A stretch of DNA of 64,000 bases from Mycobacterium paraffinicum (lineage in GTDB: Bacteria; Actinomycetota; Actinomycetes; Mycobacteriales; Mycobacteriaceae): positions 12,762 to 76,761 of the forward strand of contig NZ_MPNT01000029.1 in assembly GCF_001907675.1 (NCBI RefSeq), in the 5' to 3' direction. The notes under the pieces are model-generated. The model saw nothing but the letters and a program-made list of their open reading frames with translations. It was not told where the DNA came from and searched no databases. Below are positions 48,540-60,008 of the stretch, in pieces (within the stretch, counting starts at the first letter, position 1; each line of letters starts with the position of its first letter). The translations under genes and the position numbers were made by a program.

Positions 48540-48565
48540 ACGCGTGACGGGGGAGAGCGGCGCTC

Positions 48566-49915
48566 ATGACACAGCCTGCCAAGCTGCCCTGGTCGGATTG
48601 GCTGCCCCAGCAACGCTGGTACGCGGGCCGTAACCGGGAGCTCACCTCCGCCGAGGCCGCAGTGGTCGTGCCGCTCCGCGACGACCTGGACCTGGTCTTG
48701 GTCGACGCGCACTACGCCGACGGCTCGTCCGAGCGCTACCAGGTGATGGTGCAATGGGACGCCGGTCCGGTCTCCGAGTACAGCACCGTCGCCACGATCG
48801 GCGCCGCCGGCGACCGCACGGGCTTCGACGCCCTCTACGACACCGACGCGCCACGGTTTCTGTTGTCGCTCATCGATTCGTCGGCCGTTCTGACCGAGGT
48901 TGGCACCCAGGTGCGCTTCGTCAAGGAGCCCGGCGTTGAGCTGCCGCTGGAGGCCATGCCGCACGTCTCCGATGCCGAGCAGAGCAATACCAGCGTGATC
49001 TTCGACCGCGCCGCGATCTTCAAGGCGTTTCGGCGGGTGAGCAGCGGCATCAACCCGGACATCGAACTGAACCGGGCGCTGGGCCGCGCCGGCAACCCGC
49101 ACGTGGCCCGGCTGCTCGGCACCTACGAGCTGGCCGGCCCGGACGGTGCGGCGGACGAGGCGTGGCCGCTCGGCATGGTGACCGAGTTCGCGTCCAACGC
49201 CGCCGAAGGGTGGGCCATGGCCACCGCCAGCGTCCGCGACCTGTTCGCGGAGGGCGACCTGTACGCCCACGAGGTGGGGGGCGATTTCGCCGGCGAGTCC
49301 TGCCGGCTGGGTGAGGCCGTGGCGTCGGTGCACGCCACGCTGGCCGAGTCCCTCGGAACGGCGGAGTCGGCGTTCCCGGTCGACACCATGCTGGCGCGGC
49401 TGGCCTCGACCGTGGCGAAGGTGCCCGAGCTGCAGGAGTACGCGCCGACCATCGAGGAGCGGTTCGCCAAGCTCTCCGATCAGACGATTACCGTCCAGCG
49501 GGTGCACGGCGACTTGCACCTCGGTCAGGTGCTGCGCACTCCCGAGACCTGGCTGCTGATCGACTTCGAGGGTGAACCGGGGCAGCCGCTCGACGAGCGC
49601 CGTGCGCCCGATTCACCGTTGCGCGACGTGGCCGGTGTGCTGCGGTCCTTCGAGTACGCCGCGTACGGACCGTTGGTGGACCAGGCGACCGACAAGCAAC
49701 TGGCCGCCCGCGCCCGGGAGTGGGTCGAACGCAACAGGACCGCGTTCTGCGAGGGTTACGCCGCCGCGTCGGGAACCGACCCGCGGGGTGCGGCTGACGT
49801 GCTGGCCGCCTACGAGCTCGACAAGGCCGTGTACGAGGCCGGCTACGAGGCCCGGCACCGGCCCGGCTGGTTGCCGATCCCGCTACGCTCCATCGCCCGG
49901 CTCACCGCCTCATAG
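48566..49915 (+). CDS. mak: Maltokinase
   Basis: This 449-residue aminoglycoside-phosphotransferase-like kinase phosphorylates maltose to maltose-1-phosphate with ATP. The N-terminal cap begins [17 protein letters not shown]. The catalytic loop is [11 protein letters not shown] and the metal site [12 protein letters not shown]. The end [16 protein letters not shown] is typical. It lies 82 bp after treS, and the proteins are known to form a complex in mycobacteria. GGGGGAGAGCGG precedes the ATG. Confidence 0.95.
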   Translation: MTQPAKLPWSDWLPQQRWYAGRNRELTSAEAAVVVPLRDDLDLVLVDAHYADGSSERYQVMVQWDAGPVSEYSTVATIGAAGDRTGFDALYDTDAPRFLLSLIDSSAVLTEVGTQVRFVKEPGVELPLEAMPHVSDAEQSNTSVIFDRAAIFKAFRRVSSGINPDIELNRALGRAGNPHVARLLGTYELAGPDGAADEAWPLGMVTEFASNAAEGWAMATASVRDLFAEGDLYAHEVGGDFAGESCRLGEAVASVHATLAESLGTAESAFPVDTMLARLASTVAKVPELQEYAPTIEERFAKLSDQTITVQRVHGDLHLGQVLRTPETWLLIDFEGEPGQPLDERRAPDSPLRDVAGVLRSFEYAAYGPLVDQATDKQLAARAREWVERNRTAFCEGYAAASGTDPRGAADVLAAYELDKAVYEAGYEARHRPGWLPIPLRSIARLTAS

Positions 49916-49953
49916 CAAACTCTGATCTGCGACGAACGCGGGCGTCTGGAACC

Positions 49954-50643
49954 ATGGCCCGTGTGAAAAAGGAGATCTTCGACAGCGAGGCGCGGCTGTC
50001 CTGGGTGCTGGCCGCCCTGGCCGGTGTGCTGGGGGCAACGGCTTTCACGCACTCCGCCGGCTACTTCGTGACCTTCATGACCGGCAACGCGCAGCGCGCC
50101 GCACTCGGATACTTCCGGGGCGATGTCCTGCTCTCCGTCAGCGCGGGACTGTTGATCGTGTGCTTCGTCGGAGGCGTCGTCGTCGCGTCGGTGTGCCGGC
50201 GGCATTTCTGGGTGGCGCACCCGCACGGCCCCACCGTGCTGACGACCTTCAGCCTGTTCGCCGCCACCGCGGTGGACGTCCTCGACGAGGGATGGGCGGA
50301 AAATTTCCTCGACTTCGCGCCGATCACGCTGGTGGCGTTCGGCATTGGCGCATTGAACACGTCATTCGTCAAAGACGGCGAGGTCTCGGTTCCGCTGAGC
50401 TACGTGACCGGAACGCTGGTCAAAATGGGCCAGGGCATCGAACGCCACATCGCAGGTGGAACGCTGGCCGACTGGCTCGGCTACTTTCTGCTGTTCGCCA
50501 GCTTCGTGCTGGGCGCCACGGTCGGCGGCTTGATCAGCCTGGCGGTCAACGGAACGTGGATGCTGGTGGTCGCTTCGTCGGTGTGCGCGTTGACAACTGG
50601 CTACACGTACTTCCACCAGGACCGCCGCGCCCTGCTGGACTGA
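49954..50643 (+). CDS. DUF1275/YoaK-like membrane protein
   Basis: This 229-residue protein has about six hydrophobic helices. The early AGVLGATAFTHSAGYFVTFMTGN (shortened) and later GIGALNTSFVKDGEVSVPLSYVTGTLVKMG segments fit the DUF1275 pattern. Its function is unknown. It follows mak by 38 bp and ends just before a strong bidirectional terminator. It holds the position of Rv0128, a membrane protein of M. tuberculosis, but orthology is not established. Confidence 0.8.
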   Translation: MARVKKEIFDSEARLSWVLAALAGVLGATAFTHSAGYFVTFMTGNAQRAALGYFRGDVLLSVSAGLLIVCFVGGVVVASVCRRHFWVAHPHGPTVLTTFSLFAATAVDVLDEGWAENFLDFAPITLVAFGIGALNTSFVKDGEVSVPLSYVTGTLVKMGQGIERHIAGGTLADWLGYFLLFASFVLGATVGGLISLAVNGTWMLVVASSVCALTTGYTYFHQDRRALLD

Positions 50644-50650
50644 ACCCAAA

Positions 50651-50692
50651 AGCATCGGCAGTAGCGCTGACCGGTGCGCTACTGCCGATGCT
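50651..50692. terminator. Perfect 17-bp hairpin, bidirectional terminator
   Basis: AGCATCGGCAGTAGCGC (50651-50667) pairs without a mismatch with GCGCTACTGCCGATGCT (50676-50692) around an 8-base loop. It lies between the convergent DUF1275 gene and fbpC. Confidence 0.85.
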
Positions 50693-50705
50693 GGTTCGGA
50701 GGGTG

Positions 50706-51761
<1,056 letters not shown>

Positions 51762-51979
51762 CTACCCATCCCAACTTTCGTTTGCCGCGTGCCGCGGTCG
51801 AATCCCTTCGCTGGGCAGTGAAACACGGGGGTGGGGGGCGAATCGCCTGTCAGGGCCGCAGCTTCAGATCGCGGTTGGCTAACGATTGGGAGTCGGCCGG
51901 GAATCGTTGCATTCGGGTCACGATTGCCTATCGAAACCGCGCGATGCGGTTCCTAACCACCGACGCGTCGGCTAACACG

Positions 51980-52808
51980 CTAGGCGACGAGGCGGCGCAA
52001 TAGCCTTGACGCGGCGGCGATTCCGAGCGCGGCCGCCACCACCAGCACGACAACGTCCATCGGGTTGAAGGGCGTGCCGATGAGCAGGCCGCGCAACGCG
52101 TCGACCTCGTAGCTGAGCGGGTTGACCCGGCTCAACACGTGCAGCCACGCCGGCATGACGTCGACCGGGTACAACGCGTTGGAGGCGAAGAACAACGGCA
52201 TCGTGATGGCCTGGCCTATTCCCATCAGCCGATCGCGGTTGCGCACCAGGCCGGCCAGCGTCATCGACAGGCACGCGAAGAACGCGGCACCTAACATGAC
52301 CACAGCCATGGCCGCCACGATTCGCAGCGGGTTGACCGTCAGGCCGACGTTCATCAGATACGCCAATGCCATCACGCCGACCACCTGGGCGACCGAGCGC
52401 ACGCCGGCAGCGAATGCCTTGCCGGTGACCAACGCCGACGCGGGCGCGGGCGTCACCATCAGCTTGGCCAGGACACCGGCGTCGCGATACCAAATGATCT
52501 GTATCCCATAGGAAAATGGAGATGAACAGCGCGGACTGGGCGATGATCCCCGGCGCCAGGAAGGCCAGATAGGACACCGAGCCGGTTTGGATGACGTGTA
52601 GGTGGCTGAAGGTGGTCCCGAAGATGAGCAGCCACAGCGCCGGTTGCACCATCCGGGTGACGAGCTCGGTCCTGTCGTGCTGCAACTTCTGCAGCTCGAC
52701 GATCGCGAACGCGCCGATACGGCTGACAAGGGCGCCCACGCGTTGCCATCCGCGTGGCGCGCGGACCAGCGTCCCTGGCATAGCGCTGTCAACCGACACG
52801 GCGCGCAA
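51980..52808 (-). pseudogene. ABC-2 type permease (DrrB-like), frameshifted
   Basis: This is the membrane partner of the adjacent ABC ATPase. The first part reads in one frame (VELQKLQHDRTELVTRMVQP to FLAPGIIAQSALFISIF) and the second in another (YGIQIIWYRDAGVLAKLMVT to the C-terminus, with RNRDRLMGIGQAITMPLFF). The two join if one G near + position 52512 is removed, so a one-base insertion breaks the gene. About 270 residues would be restored. Possible explanations are a real inactivating mutation, a sequencing error or, less likely, programmed frameshifting. The start could be GTG 52808 or ATG 52781. Confidence 0.8.
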
Positions 52809-53613
52809 CCTTTCTGGCGGAACGGATTTCGCGCAACGTACCCTCCGACTCGGTCGATTCGTCCGCCAAGTCCGATGCGGCGTAATGGCGGAACACGTCC
52901 TCGAGGGTCGCGTGCGGCGACACCGTCGACTTCAACTTGGCGGGTGTACCCACCGCCCGCAGCTCCCCGCGGTGCATCAGGGCGACCCGATCGCACAACG
53001 CGTCGGCCTCCTCCATGTAGTGGGTGGTCAGCAGCACGGTCATCCCGAACTGCGCCTGCATCTTCTGCACCTGCGTCCAGACGCCGTCGCGTGCGATCGG
53101 ATCCAGCCCGACAGTGGGCTCGTCGAGAACCAGCAGCGACGGGCGGTTGACGAGCGCCTGCGCCACCTCGAGACGGCGGACCATCCCGCCGGAGTAGGCC
53201 GCCGCCAGCCGGTCGGCCACTTCCAGCAGGTCCATCGCGGCCAGCGCCTGCTCTGCGCGGTCCGAACGCTCGGCCCGGGGCACACCGTAGAGCCGCGCGA
53301 ACCACTCGACGTTCTGTCGGCCCGTCAATGCGGGCTCGATCGAGAGTTGTTGCGGCACATAGCCGATATTGCTGCGGATGTCGGTGGTTTGGCGGCGGGC
53401 GTCGAGCCCGAAGATCCGCAACTCGCCCTGCTGCACCGGTGCCAGCGTGGTGATCATTCGGACCATGGTCGTCTTCCCGGCGCCGTTCGGGCCGAGCAGA
53501 CCCATGGTCTCGCCGGGCCGCACCTGCAACGTGACGTCGTTGACGGCGGTGAACTGGCCATACCGGTAGGTCAGGTGCCTGCCGTCGACCGCCATCGGCA
53601 GTGAACCGCTCAT
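52789..53613 (-). CDS. ABC transporter ATP-binding protein (DrrA-like)
   Basis: This 274-residue ATPase of a daunorubicin/multidrug-export-type transporter has Walker A GPNGAGKTT near residue 41, a Q-loop in VPQQLS, signature YSGGMVRRLE, Walker B LLVLDEPTVGLDP and switch TTHYMEEAD. The tail after residue 230 matches the DrrA extension (LEDVFRHYA). It overlaps the MarR gene by four bases and the permease by up to 20, making a three-gene operon. Because the permease is broken, the pump may be inactive. Confidence 0.92.
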   Translation of the reverse strand: MSGSLPMAVDGRHLTYRYGQFTAVNDVTLQVRPGETMGLLGPNGAGKTTMVRMITTLAPVQQGELRIFGLDARRQTTDIRSNIGYVPQQLSIEPALTGRQNVEWFARLYGVPRAERSDRAEQALAAMDLLEVADRLAAAYSGGMVRRLEVAQALVNRPSLLVLDEPTVGLDPIARDGVWTQVQKMQAQFGMTVLLTTHYMEEADALCDRVALMHRGELRAVGTPAKLKSTVSPHATLEDVFRHYAASDLADESTESEGTLREIRSARKVARRVG

Positions 53614-54068
53614 CGTCGCTCCTGCAATGTCTGGGTCATCATCTCGATGACCTCCAATCCTTTTGTCAAAGACTCGATCTGGTTGTCGTCGAGCTCCGCG
53701 AGCACCTCGGCCAGCACCGCCCGCCGCGCGGCCCGAGACGCGTCGACGATCTCCTGAGCCGGCTCGGCCAGGTGCAGCCGGCCGACCCTGCGGTCCGGGT
53801 CGCCGACGGTCCGCACGAGCAGTCCCGCGGAGACCAATTTCGAGACCAGCGTCGACGCCGTGTTGGGGGCAAGCCCGAGCTCGGCGGCGGCCGCGTTGAC
53901 CGACGTGCCCGGTTGCCGGGCCACCAGCCACAACAGCTCGGACTGCGACTCGGTCAACGCCGACGCGTCGAAGCCACGCCCGGCCGCGCGTCGCAGCTGC
54001 CGGCGAAACCTGCCGACAACGCGAAACACGTCGGTGACCACATCCGTCGTTACCTGCACCTTTTCCAT
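53610..54068 (-). CDS. MarR-family regulator
   Basis: This 152-residue winged-helix protein has the DNA-binding core TSVNAAAAELGLAPNTASTLVSKLVSAGLL (shortened) and the wing VGDPDRRVGRLHLAEPAQEI, with helical dimerisation ends. It overlaps the ABC ATPase start (ATGA) and is the first gene of the operon, so self- and pump regulation is likely. A short palindrome TAGCCGAGCTA lies 11 bases upstream at 54079-54089 and may be its operator. Confidence 0.88.
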   Translation of the reverse strand: MEKVQVTTDVVTDVFRVVGRFRRQLRRAAGRGFDASALTESQSELLWLVARQPGTSVNAAAAELGLAPNTASTLVSKLVSAGLLVRTVGDPDRRVGRLHLAEPAQEIVDASRAARRAVLAEVLAELDDNQIESLTKGLEVIEMMTQTLQERR

Positions 54069-54125
54069 AATACCTCTGTAGCCGAGCTATTTATGTGGGG
54101 AAGCTGTGCAGAAGGTATGTACCCG

Positions 54126-54623
54126 TTACTTAGGGATGCGATGCAGCACCACGTCGATCAGGGCCCCGTCGTCGACGTGGGCGGTCATGTAGGTGCAGTG
54201 GGGCTGGCGGCGGCGATCCGTCGGCGAACCGGGATTGAGCAGGCGCAACCCGGTGTCGGTGCGGCTGTCCCAGGGGATGTGACTGTGCCCGAACACCAGG
54301 ACCTGGGTGTCGGGATACAGCCGCGACATTCGGGCTTCCCGCCCGGCCGCCGCACCGGTCTCGTGCACCACGGTGAACCGCACATCCGCCAGGGTCGCCT
54401 CCGCCCGCTCGGGCAGCCGAGCACGCAGTTCGGGACCGTCGTTGTTTCCCCAGCACGCCACCAGCCGGGCCGACCTGCGCTCGAGTTCGTCGAGCAGGTC
54501 GGGCGCCACCCAATCACCGGCGTGCACGACGACGTCGGCCGCGTCCACCTCGTCCCATACCCGCGCGGGCAGGTCGCGGGCGCGTTTCGGAACGTGGGTG
54601 TCGGAAATCAGCAACAGCCGCAC
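54126..54623 (-). CDS. YfcE/MJ0936-type metallophosphoesterase
   Basis: This 165-residue calcineurin-like phosphoesterase carries metal ligands in LISDTHVPKR, HAGDWV, CWGNNDG and VFGHSHIPW. It is predicted to hydrolyse a phosphodiester; the substrate is unknown. GTG 54623 begins directly at the family start VRLLLISDTH; the longer ORF is unrelated sequence. It lies 25 bp downstream of the mmpL stop, so it may be cotranscribed with mmpS/mmpL. Confidence 0.87.
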   Translation of the reverse strand: MRLLLISDTHVPKRARDLPARVWDEVDAADVVVHAGDWVAPDLLDELERRSARLVACWGNNDGPELRARLPERAEATLADVRFTVVHETGAAAGREARMSRLYPDTQVLVFGHSHIPWDSRTDTGLRLLNPGSPTDRRRQPHCTYMTAHVDDGALIDVVLHRIPK

Positions 54624-54648
54624 AGCCCCATCTTGCGCCAACGGCTTT

Positions 54649-57567
54649 TCAGCCGACCGTCGACGCCATGGCCTTGACGGGTTGGGCGCTGGGCGCCTCG
54701 GTCTGCTCACCGAGGAGAAGGGAGCGAACCAGGCGGCGCGGACCGAACGGCCGGAGCATGGAGCTGGCCGGGCGGGGCCGCACACGGATCGGCCACCAGA
54801 ACCACCGGCCCAGCAGCGCCGCGATCGACGGCGTCATCAGCGAGCGCACGATCAACGTGTCGAACAGCAGGCCGAGGCCGATCGTGCTGCCGGCCTGGCC
54901 GATCGAGCGCAGGTCGCTGGCGACCATCGACATCATCGTGAAGGCGAAGACCAGGCCGGCCGAGGTGACGACGCCACCCGTCTCGCCCATCGAGCGGATG
55001 ATGCCGGTCCGCAGCCCGGCGCCGATCTCCTCCTGGAAGCGCGACACCAGCAACAGGTTGTAGTCGGACCCCACGGCGAGCAGGATGATCAACCCGAACA
55101 CCGGTGCGATCCAGTTCAATTCGAGGCCGAACAGGTGTTGCCAGACCAACACCGAGAGCCCGAATGCGGCGCCGAGCGACAGCAGGACCGTGCCGACGAT
55201 TACCGTCGATGCGACCAGCGCGCGGGTGATGATCAGCATGACGACGAAGATCAGGGTGAGCGCCGCCAGCCCCACGATCAGCAGGTCGTAGTGGGAGCCC
55301 GACTGGATGTCGCGGTAGATGGCCGCCGTCCCGGCCAGATAGAACTTGGCGCCGGTGAGGTTCGTCCCCTTCACCGCATGATGCGCGGCGGCCAGCTCCG
55401 GCAGCACCGCCGAGATGCCCGCCGGCGTCGCCGGATCCGCGTCGTGGGTGATGATGAAGCGCGCGGCCTTACCGTCCGGCGACAGGAAAAGCTTGAGACC
55501 GCGCTGAAAGTCGGGATTCTGGAACGCTTCCGGCGGCAGGTAGAAGTAGTCGCCACTGCGGGAGGCGTCGAAGGCCTGACCCATCGCGCTCGCCGTGTCG
55601 GTCATCTGCGACATCTGCGTGACCAGGCTGGAGAAGCTGCTGTGCATCGTGAGAAGGGTCCCGCGCATCGATTCGGCGACGGCGATGATCGGCGGGAATT
55701 GGGCGACCATCCGCGGCAAGATCGCGTCGACGTTGCCGACGTCTTTGATCAGCGTCTTCATGTCCTCGCTGAACTTGTCCACGCCGTCGATCGCCTCGAA
55801 CACCGACCTCGAAGCCCAACATGCGGGGATGTTGAAACAGTGTGGCTCCCAATACAAATAGCTACGGAACGGCCGCGCGAAATCGTCGAAGTCGGCCAGG
55901 TGGTCGCGCATCTCGTCGAGGGTGGCCTGCATCTCGTGCATATCGCCGACCATCCGATGAGTCGCGCCGCTCATCTGCACGACCAGGCCCTGCATCCGTT
56001 GCATCGAGGCGATCATGGCGCCCAGATCGTCGCTCATCTTCAGCATGTCGTCCGTGCGGTCCTTCATGAACTGCAGGTTCTGCCGGATCGGAATGGCTTG
56101 GGCGCTGATCTGGAACGGTATGGACGTGTGCTCTATCGGGCCGCCCAGCGGCCGGGTGATGCTTTGCACCATCGCGATGCCGGGGGAGGCGAAGACTTCT
56201 TTGGCGAGCCGATCCAGGATGATCATGTCGCCGCTGTTCCGCATGTCGTGGTCGCTTTCGATCATGAGGATGTCGGGATTCATTGTGGCGGCGCTGAAGT
56301 GGCGCTCCGCGGCGGCGTATCCGACGTTCGATGGCAGGTTGCCGGGTATGTAGTAGCGGTCGTTGTAGCTGACCTTCATGCTCGGCATGATCAGGATGCC
56401 GACGATCGCGATGACCAGCGAGGCCGCGAAAACCGGGCCGGGCCACCGCACGGTGGCGGTGCCGATGCGTCGCCACCCGCGCGTCTTGATCATCCGCCTC
56501 GGGTCGAGCAAGCCGAACCGACTCGCCACCGCCACAACGGCGGGCGCGGCGGTCATCGCTCCCGCGACGACGACGAGCAGCCCCAACGCCGAAGGTATGC
56601 CCAGCGCCTTGAAATAGGACAGTCGCGCCAAGTGCAGGCAGAAGGTGGCGCCCGCGATGGTCAAGCCCGAGCCGAGAATGATGTGCGACGTCCCGCGAAA
56701 CATCGTGTAATAGGCGGCTTCTCGATCCTGACCGGCCTGGCGCGCCTCCTGGTACCTGCCGATCAGGAAGATCGCGTAGTCCGTCCCCGCCGCAATCGCC
56801 AACGAGGACAGCATGGCAACGACGAACGTCGAGAACCCCAATAGGCCAGAGTTTCCCAACAGCGCGACAAGCCCTCTGGCCGTGCCCATCTCGAAGCCGA
56901 CCATGACGAGCACCAGCAGCACCGTGCTGATCGAGCGATAGGCGATGAACAGCATGATCATGATGACCACACCCGTGACGCCCATCATCTTGAACATGCT
57001 CTTGTCGGCAGCCTCGTTCATGTCGGTGGTCAGCGGGGCGGGGCCGGTGACATAGACCTTGAGCCCGTGCGGGGGTTCCGACTTGTCGACGATCTTCCGC
57101 ACCGCGTCGACGGACTGGTTCCCCAGGGTGCTGCCTTGGTTGCCGGCCAGGTTGAGCTGGACGTAGGCGGCTTTGCCGTCGCGGCTCTGAACGCCGGCCG
57201 CGGTGAGCGGATCACCCCAGACGTTTTGAACATGCTGGACGTGCTTGGGATCCGCCTGCAGCTGCCGTACCAGGCCGTCGTAATAGTTGCGCGCCTCGTC
57301 ACCGAGTTGCTTGTCGCTCTCCAGGACGATCATCGCGATGCTGTCGGAATCCGATTCATGGAAGGTCGCACCGATGCGCTTGGCGGCGATCATCGCCGGC
57401 GCGTCCTGCGGTGACATGGTCACCGCGTGGTTCCGGGCAACCGATTCGATCGGCGGCACAAGCACATTCAGGGCGACGGTCAGCAGCAGCCATGCCAGCA
57501 GGATCGGCACGGCGAACCTGCGGACGAACCGCATGAACCTCGGACGTGGGTCGCTTTCGGTGTTCAT
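54649..57567 (-). CDS. MmpL-family RND transporter
   Basis: This 972-residue inner-membrane exporter has 11-12 predicted helices in the RND layout. One helix lies near the N-terminus, followed by a large periplasmic domain, a five-helix bundle ([17 protein letters not shown]), a second large periplasmic domain (about residues 420-730) and a second bundle ending near 930. It has the usual MmpL motifs [19 protein letters not shown] and [16 protein letters not shown]. It overlaps the upstream mmpS by four bases, the pattern of mmpS/mmpL operons exporting lipids or siderophores. The cargo is unknown. M. tuberculosis has no mmpL at this locus. Confidence 0.95.
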   Translation of the reverse strand: MNTESDPRPRFMRFVRRFAVPILLAWLLLTVALNVLVPPIESVARNHAVTMSPQDAPAMIAAKRIGATFHESDSDSIAMIVLESDKQLGDEARNYYDGLVRQLQADPKHVQHVQNVWGDPLTAAGVQSRDGKAAYVQLNLAGNQGSTLGNQSVDAVRKIVDKSEPPHGLKVYVTGPAPLTTDMNEAADKSMFKMMGVTGVVIMIMLFIAYRSISTVLLVLVMVGFEMGTARGLVALLGNSGLLGFSTFVVAMLSSLAIAAGTDYAIFLIGRYQEARQAGQDREAAYYTMFRGTSHIILGSGLTIAGATFCLHLARLSYFKALGIPSALGLLVVVAGAMTAAPAVVAVASRFGLLDPRRMIKTRGWRRIGTATVRWPGPVFAASLVIAIVGILIMPSMKVSYNDRYYIPGNLPSNVGYAAAERHFSAATMNPDILMIESDHDMRNSGDMIILDRLAKEVFASPGIAMVQSITRPLGGPIEHTSIPFQISAQAIPIRQNLQFMKDRTDDMLKMSDDLGAMIASMQRMQGLVVQMSGATHRMVGDMHEMQATLDEMRDHLADFDDFARPFRSYLYWEPHCFNIPACWASRSVFEAIDGVDKFSEDMKTLIKDVGNVDAILPRMVAQFPPIIAVAESMRGTLLTMHSSFSSLVTQMSQMTDTASAMGQAFDASRSGDYFYLPPEAFQNPDFQRGLKLFLSPDGKAARFIITHDADPATPAGISAVLPELAAAHHAVKGTNLTGAKFYLAGTAAIYRDIQSGSHYDLLIVGLAALTLIFVVMLIITRALVASTVIVGTVLLSLGAAFGLSVLVWQHLFGLELNWIAPVFGLIILLAVGSDYNLLLVSRFQEEIGAGLRTGIIRSMGETGGVVTSAGLVFAFTMMSMVASDLRSIGQAGSTIGLGLLFDTLIVRSLMTPSIAALLGRWFWWPIRVRPRPASSMLRPFGPRRLVRSLLLGEQTEAPSAQPVKAMASTVG

Positions 57568-57995
57568 CCGGCTTTGACCAGACAGGAGGTTTGGGCGTGC
57601 CGCCCGGCCGACGACCGCTCGTCCTTGAGTTCACCGTTGACGGTGATGCGGCACCCGATGTCGTCACTGTTGCCTTGCGCCACCAGGCTGGCGATGACGG
57701 CAGGCACCGTCGTCGTGACCGTGAGGGTCCATGGCAGGTCGGTGAAGTCCACTTGTTCCGGCTGTGCGTTCTTGTCCAGGTAGCTCACGCTTCCCGTGGT
57801 GCCGCTGGGTCCGTACACCTCGTAGGTCACCCGCTTGATGTGGGAGGGCTCGAGCGGTTCGGCGCTGGTGCCGGTCGCGGTGAAGATCGCGTCCGAGCCG
57901 AAAACGCCGCGGAGCCGGTCGACGGCGACGCCGCCGAGGGCGACCGCCCCCACGACGAGGACCGGCACCCAAGCCCGCCTAAGAAACGTGGACAC
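57564..57995 (-). CDS. MmpS-family accessory protein
   Basis: This 143-residue partner of MmpL has one N-terminal membrane helix ([18 protein letters not shown]) and a periplasmic beta-sandwich with the family motif [19 protein letters not shown], shortened, and the C-terminal pattern [18 protein letters not shown] 57995 follows GAAAGGAAA. It is divergent from the CsoR-like regulator across 221 bp, which contains two operator-like palindromes. Confidence 0.93.
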   Translation of the reverse strand: MSTFLRRAWVPVLVVGAVALGGVAVDRLRGVFGSDAIFTATGTSAEPLEPSHIKRVTYEVYGPSGTTGSVSYLDKNAQPEQVDFTDLPWTLTVTTTVPAVIASLVAQGNSDDIGCRITVNGELKDERSSAGRHAQTSCLVKAG

Positions 57996-58078
57996 TGACG
58001 TTTCCTTTCGTTCGGTCTCTTCGGTACGGATTACGCCCGCCTCGCCGGACCCGATAGGGCCGTTTGGCCTGCGCTTGA

Positions 58079-58537
<459 letters not shown>

Positions 58538-58567
58538 CGGTCCGGCGTGGACGAAAGGCGAAGAGCG

Positions 58568-59182
58568 ATGAACCCCGCCGACAGTGGCCGAGCCGGGCCC
58601 GAGGTGACGTTGTGGTTGGACCCGGTGTGCCCGTTTTCGTGGAACACGGCGCGTTGGCTGCGCGCGGTCGCCGAGAAGACCGGCGTGACGGTCGATTGGC
58701 AGCTGATGAATTTGGCGGTGCTCAACGAGGGACGCGAAATGCCACCCCGTCAGCAGGCCCGCATGCGTGACTCCCAACACGTTGGCCGGCTGATGGCCGC
58801 CATCGCGCGGGAGCGCGGCGCCGCTGGCTGGACCGCCGCGTATTTCGCATTCGGTGAGCGGTACTTCGACCGCTCCGAACCCCTCGGTGAGGGGCTCATC
58901 GACCACATGCTGTCCGCGGCGGGCGTCCGCGACACCACCGCCGCGGTCGTCGCCGACGAGGCGTTGGATGATCTGGTACGGCGGGGACACCAGGCGGGGC
59001 AGGACGCGCTCGGCGAAACCGGGGGCAGCCCGATTCTGCGGATCGACGGGCACGCCTTCTTCGGGCCGGTTCTGACCGCTCTACCCGAGGTTCAGGAGAC
59101 GGTCGCACTGTTCGACGCGGTCGCCACGTTGGCCGCGGTTCCCCAATTCGTCCAGCTGCAGCGTCCGCGCTCGGCGGCCTAG
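58568..59182 (+). CDS. DsbA-family thioredoxin-fold protein with CPFS active site
   Basis: This 204-residue protein resembles the DsbA/FrnE and mycothiol-dependent nitroreductase (Rv2466c-like) group, starting VTLWLDPVCPFSWNTARWL. The active-site motif is Cys-Pro-Phe-Ser, with one cysteine instead of CxxC, so it could act through a mixed disulfide or persulfide. The GGSPILRIDG segment is the conserved cis-proline loop. It lacks a signal peptide and is cytoplasmic. It is 30 bp after the CsoR-like gene. Confidence 0.85.
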   Translation: MNPADSGRAGPEVTLWLDPVCPFSWNTARWLRAVAEKTGVTVDWQLMNLAVLNEGREMPPRQQARMRDSQHVGRLMAAIARERGAAGWTAAYFAFGERYFDRSEPLGEGLIDHMLSAAGVRDTTAAVVADEALDDLVRRGHQAGQDALGETGGSPILRIDGHAFFGPVLTALPEVQETVALFDAVATLAAVPQFVQLQRPRSAA

Positions 59183-59218
59183 CCCTGCAGCCAGTTCGGC
59201 ACTGCAAGAGGAGGAAAG

Positions 59219-59620
59219 ATGACATCGGGATTGAGCACCACTTTGCACACGTCGTTCGATGACGCGGTCAAGCGAACGACGGAAGCGCTCGCCGAGCAGG
59301 GTTTCGGCGTGTTGACCACCATCGACGTCAAAGCCACGCTGAAGCAAAAGCTCGGCGAGGACATGGAGGACTACCTCATCCTGGGGGCGTGCAACCCGAC
59401 CCTGGCGCATCGCGCGCTGGGCATTCACCGCCAGATCGGACAGTTACTGCCGTGCAACGTGGTGGTGCGAGCCGACCCCGAGGGTGCGGGCGATGCGGTT
59501 CTCGTCGAGGCGATGGATCCACAACTCATGGTCAAGGTGACGGGCGAGCCGGGGGCGTTGCAAGAGGTGGCCGACCAGGCCACCGCCAAGCTGCAGGCCG
59601 CGATCGGCGCGCTCGAATAG
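59219..59620 (+). CDS. DUF302 family protein
   Basis: This 133-residue protein matches the DUF302 pattern: helix DDAVKRTTEALAEQGFGVLTTIDVKATLKQKLG (shortened), LGACNPTLAHRAL with a cysteine, and LLPCNVVV with a second. The function of the family is unknown, although it often occurs next to sulfur or metal-stress genes. AGAGGAGG precedes the ATG. It is the third gene of the CsoR-like operon. Confidence 0.85.
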   Translation: MTSGLSTTLHTSFDDAVKRTTEALAEQGFGVLTTIDVKATLKQKLGEDMEDYLILGACNPTLAHRALGIHRQIGQLLPCNVVVRADPEGAGDAVLVEAMDPQLMVKVTGEPGALQEVADQATAKLQAAIGALE

Positions 59621-59670
59621 CCTCGAATAGCGATGCCCCGCGGCTCTGATTAGCCTGTGGCGCAGCGGGG

Positions 59671-59844
59671 TCAGCCTTGCTGGCTCCGCGCTTCAGCCCC
59701 TGTTTCCCCGGCGTCGAAGGAGTCGTCGGAACCGGCCGCTCCGACATAGGAGCCGTCGGCCTCTCCGGCCGCCTCGCGCGACCGGGACTCGTGGGCTTCG
59801 GGTTCCACGTCCGACTCGGCTTTGCGGCCCTTGTTCTCAGCCAT
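59671..59844 (-). CDS. Small acidic hypothetical protein (57 aa)
   Basis: No family is recognised. It is very hydrophilic and acidic (MAENKGRKAESDVEPEAHES then EADGSYVGAAGSDDSFDAGE), probably disordered. A strong ribosome-binding site GGAAGGAAACGA stands directly before ATG 59844, which supports it being real. The longer ORF to 60009 has no such signal. Confidence 0.6.
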   Translation of the reverse strand: MAENKGRKAESDVEPEAHESRSREAAGEADGSYVGAAGSDDSFDAGETGAEARSQQG

Positions 59845-60008
59845 TCGTTTCCTTCCGGGGGGCTCGTGACCTCTGACGGGTTCCCCCCTGATGCGCCGCC
59901 AAACCAGAGATGGGTCGTAGCGGGAGTATCGCCTCGCCGTGATGGCCGCGTGGCAGCGCCAGGTGGTGTCGGCGCTATTGTTACCACCCGAGGTCAAGGA
60001 GAAACTCA

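Noticed and set aside
52500..52520. Programmed frameshift in the ABC permease
   Set aside because: No recognised slippery sequence plus downstream structure was apparent, so a mutation or sequence error is simpler; resequencing is listed as a check.
59219..59620. DUF302 gene as a metal-binding chaperone
   Set aside because: The family has no proven biochemical role, so I kept the call to the family name and the operon context only.
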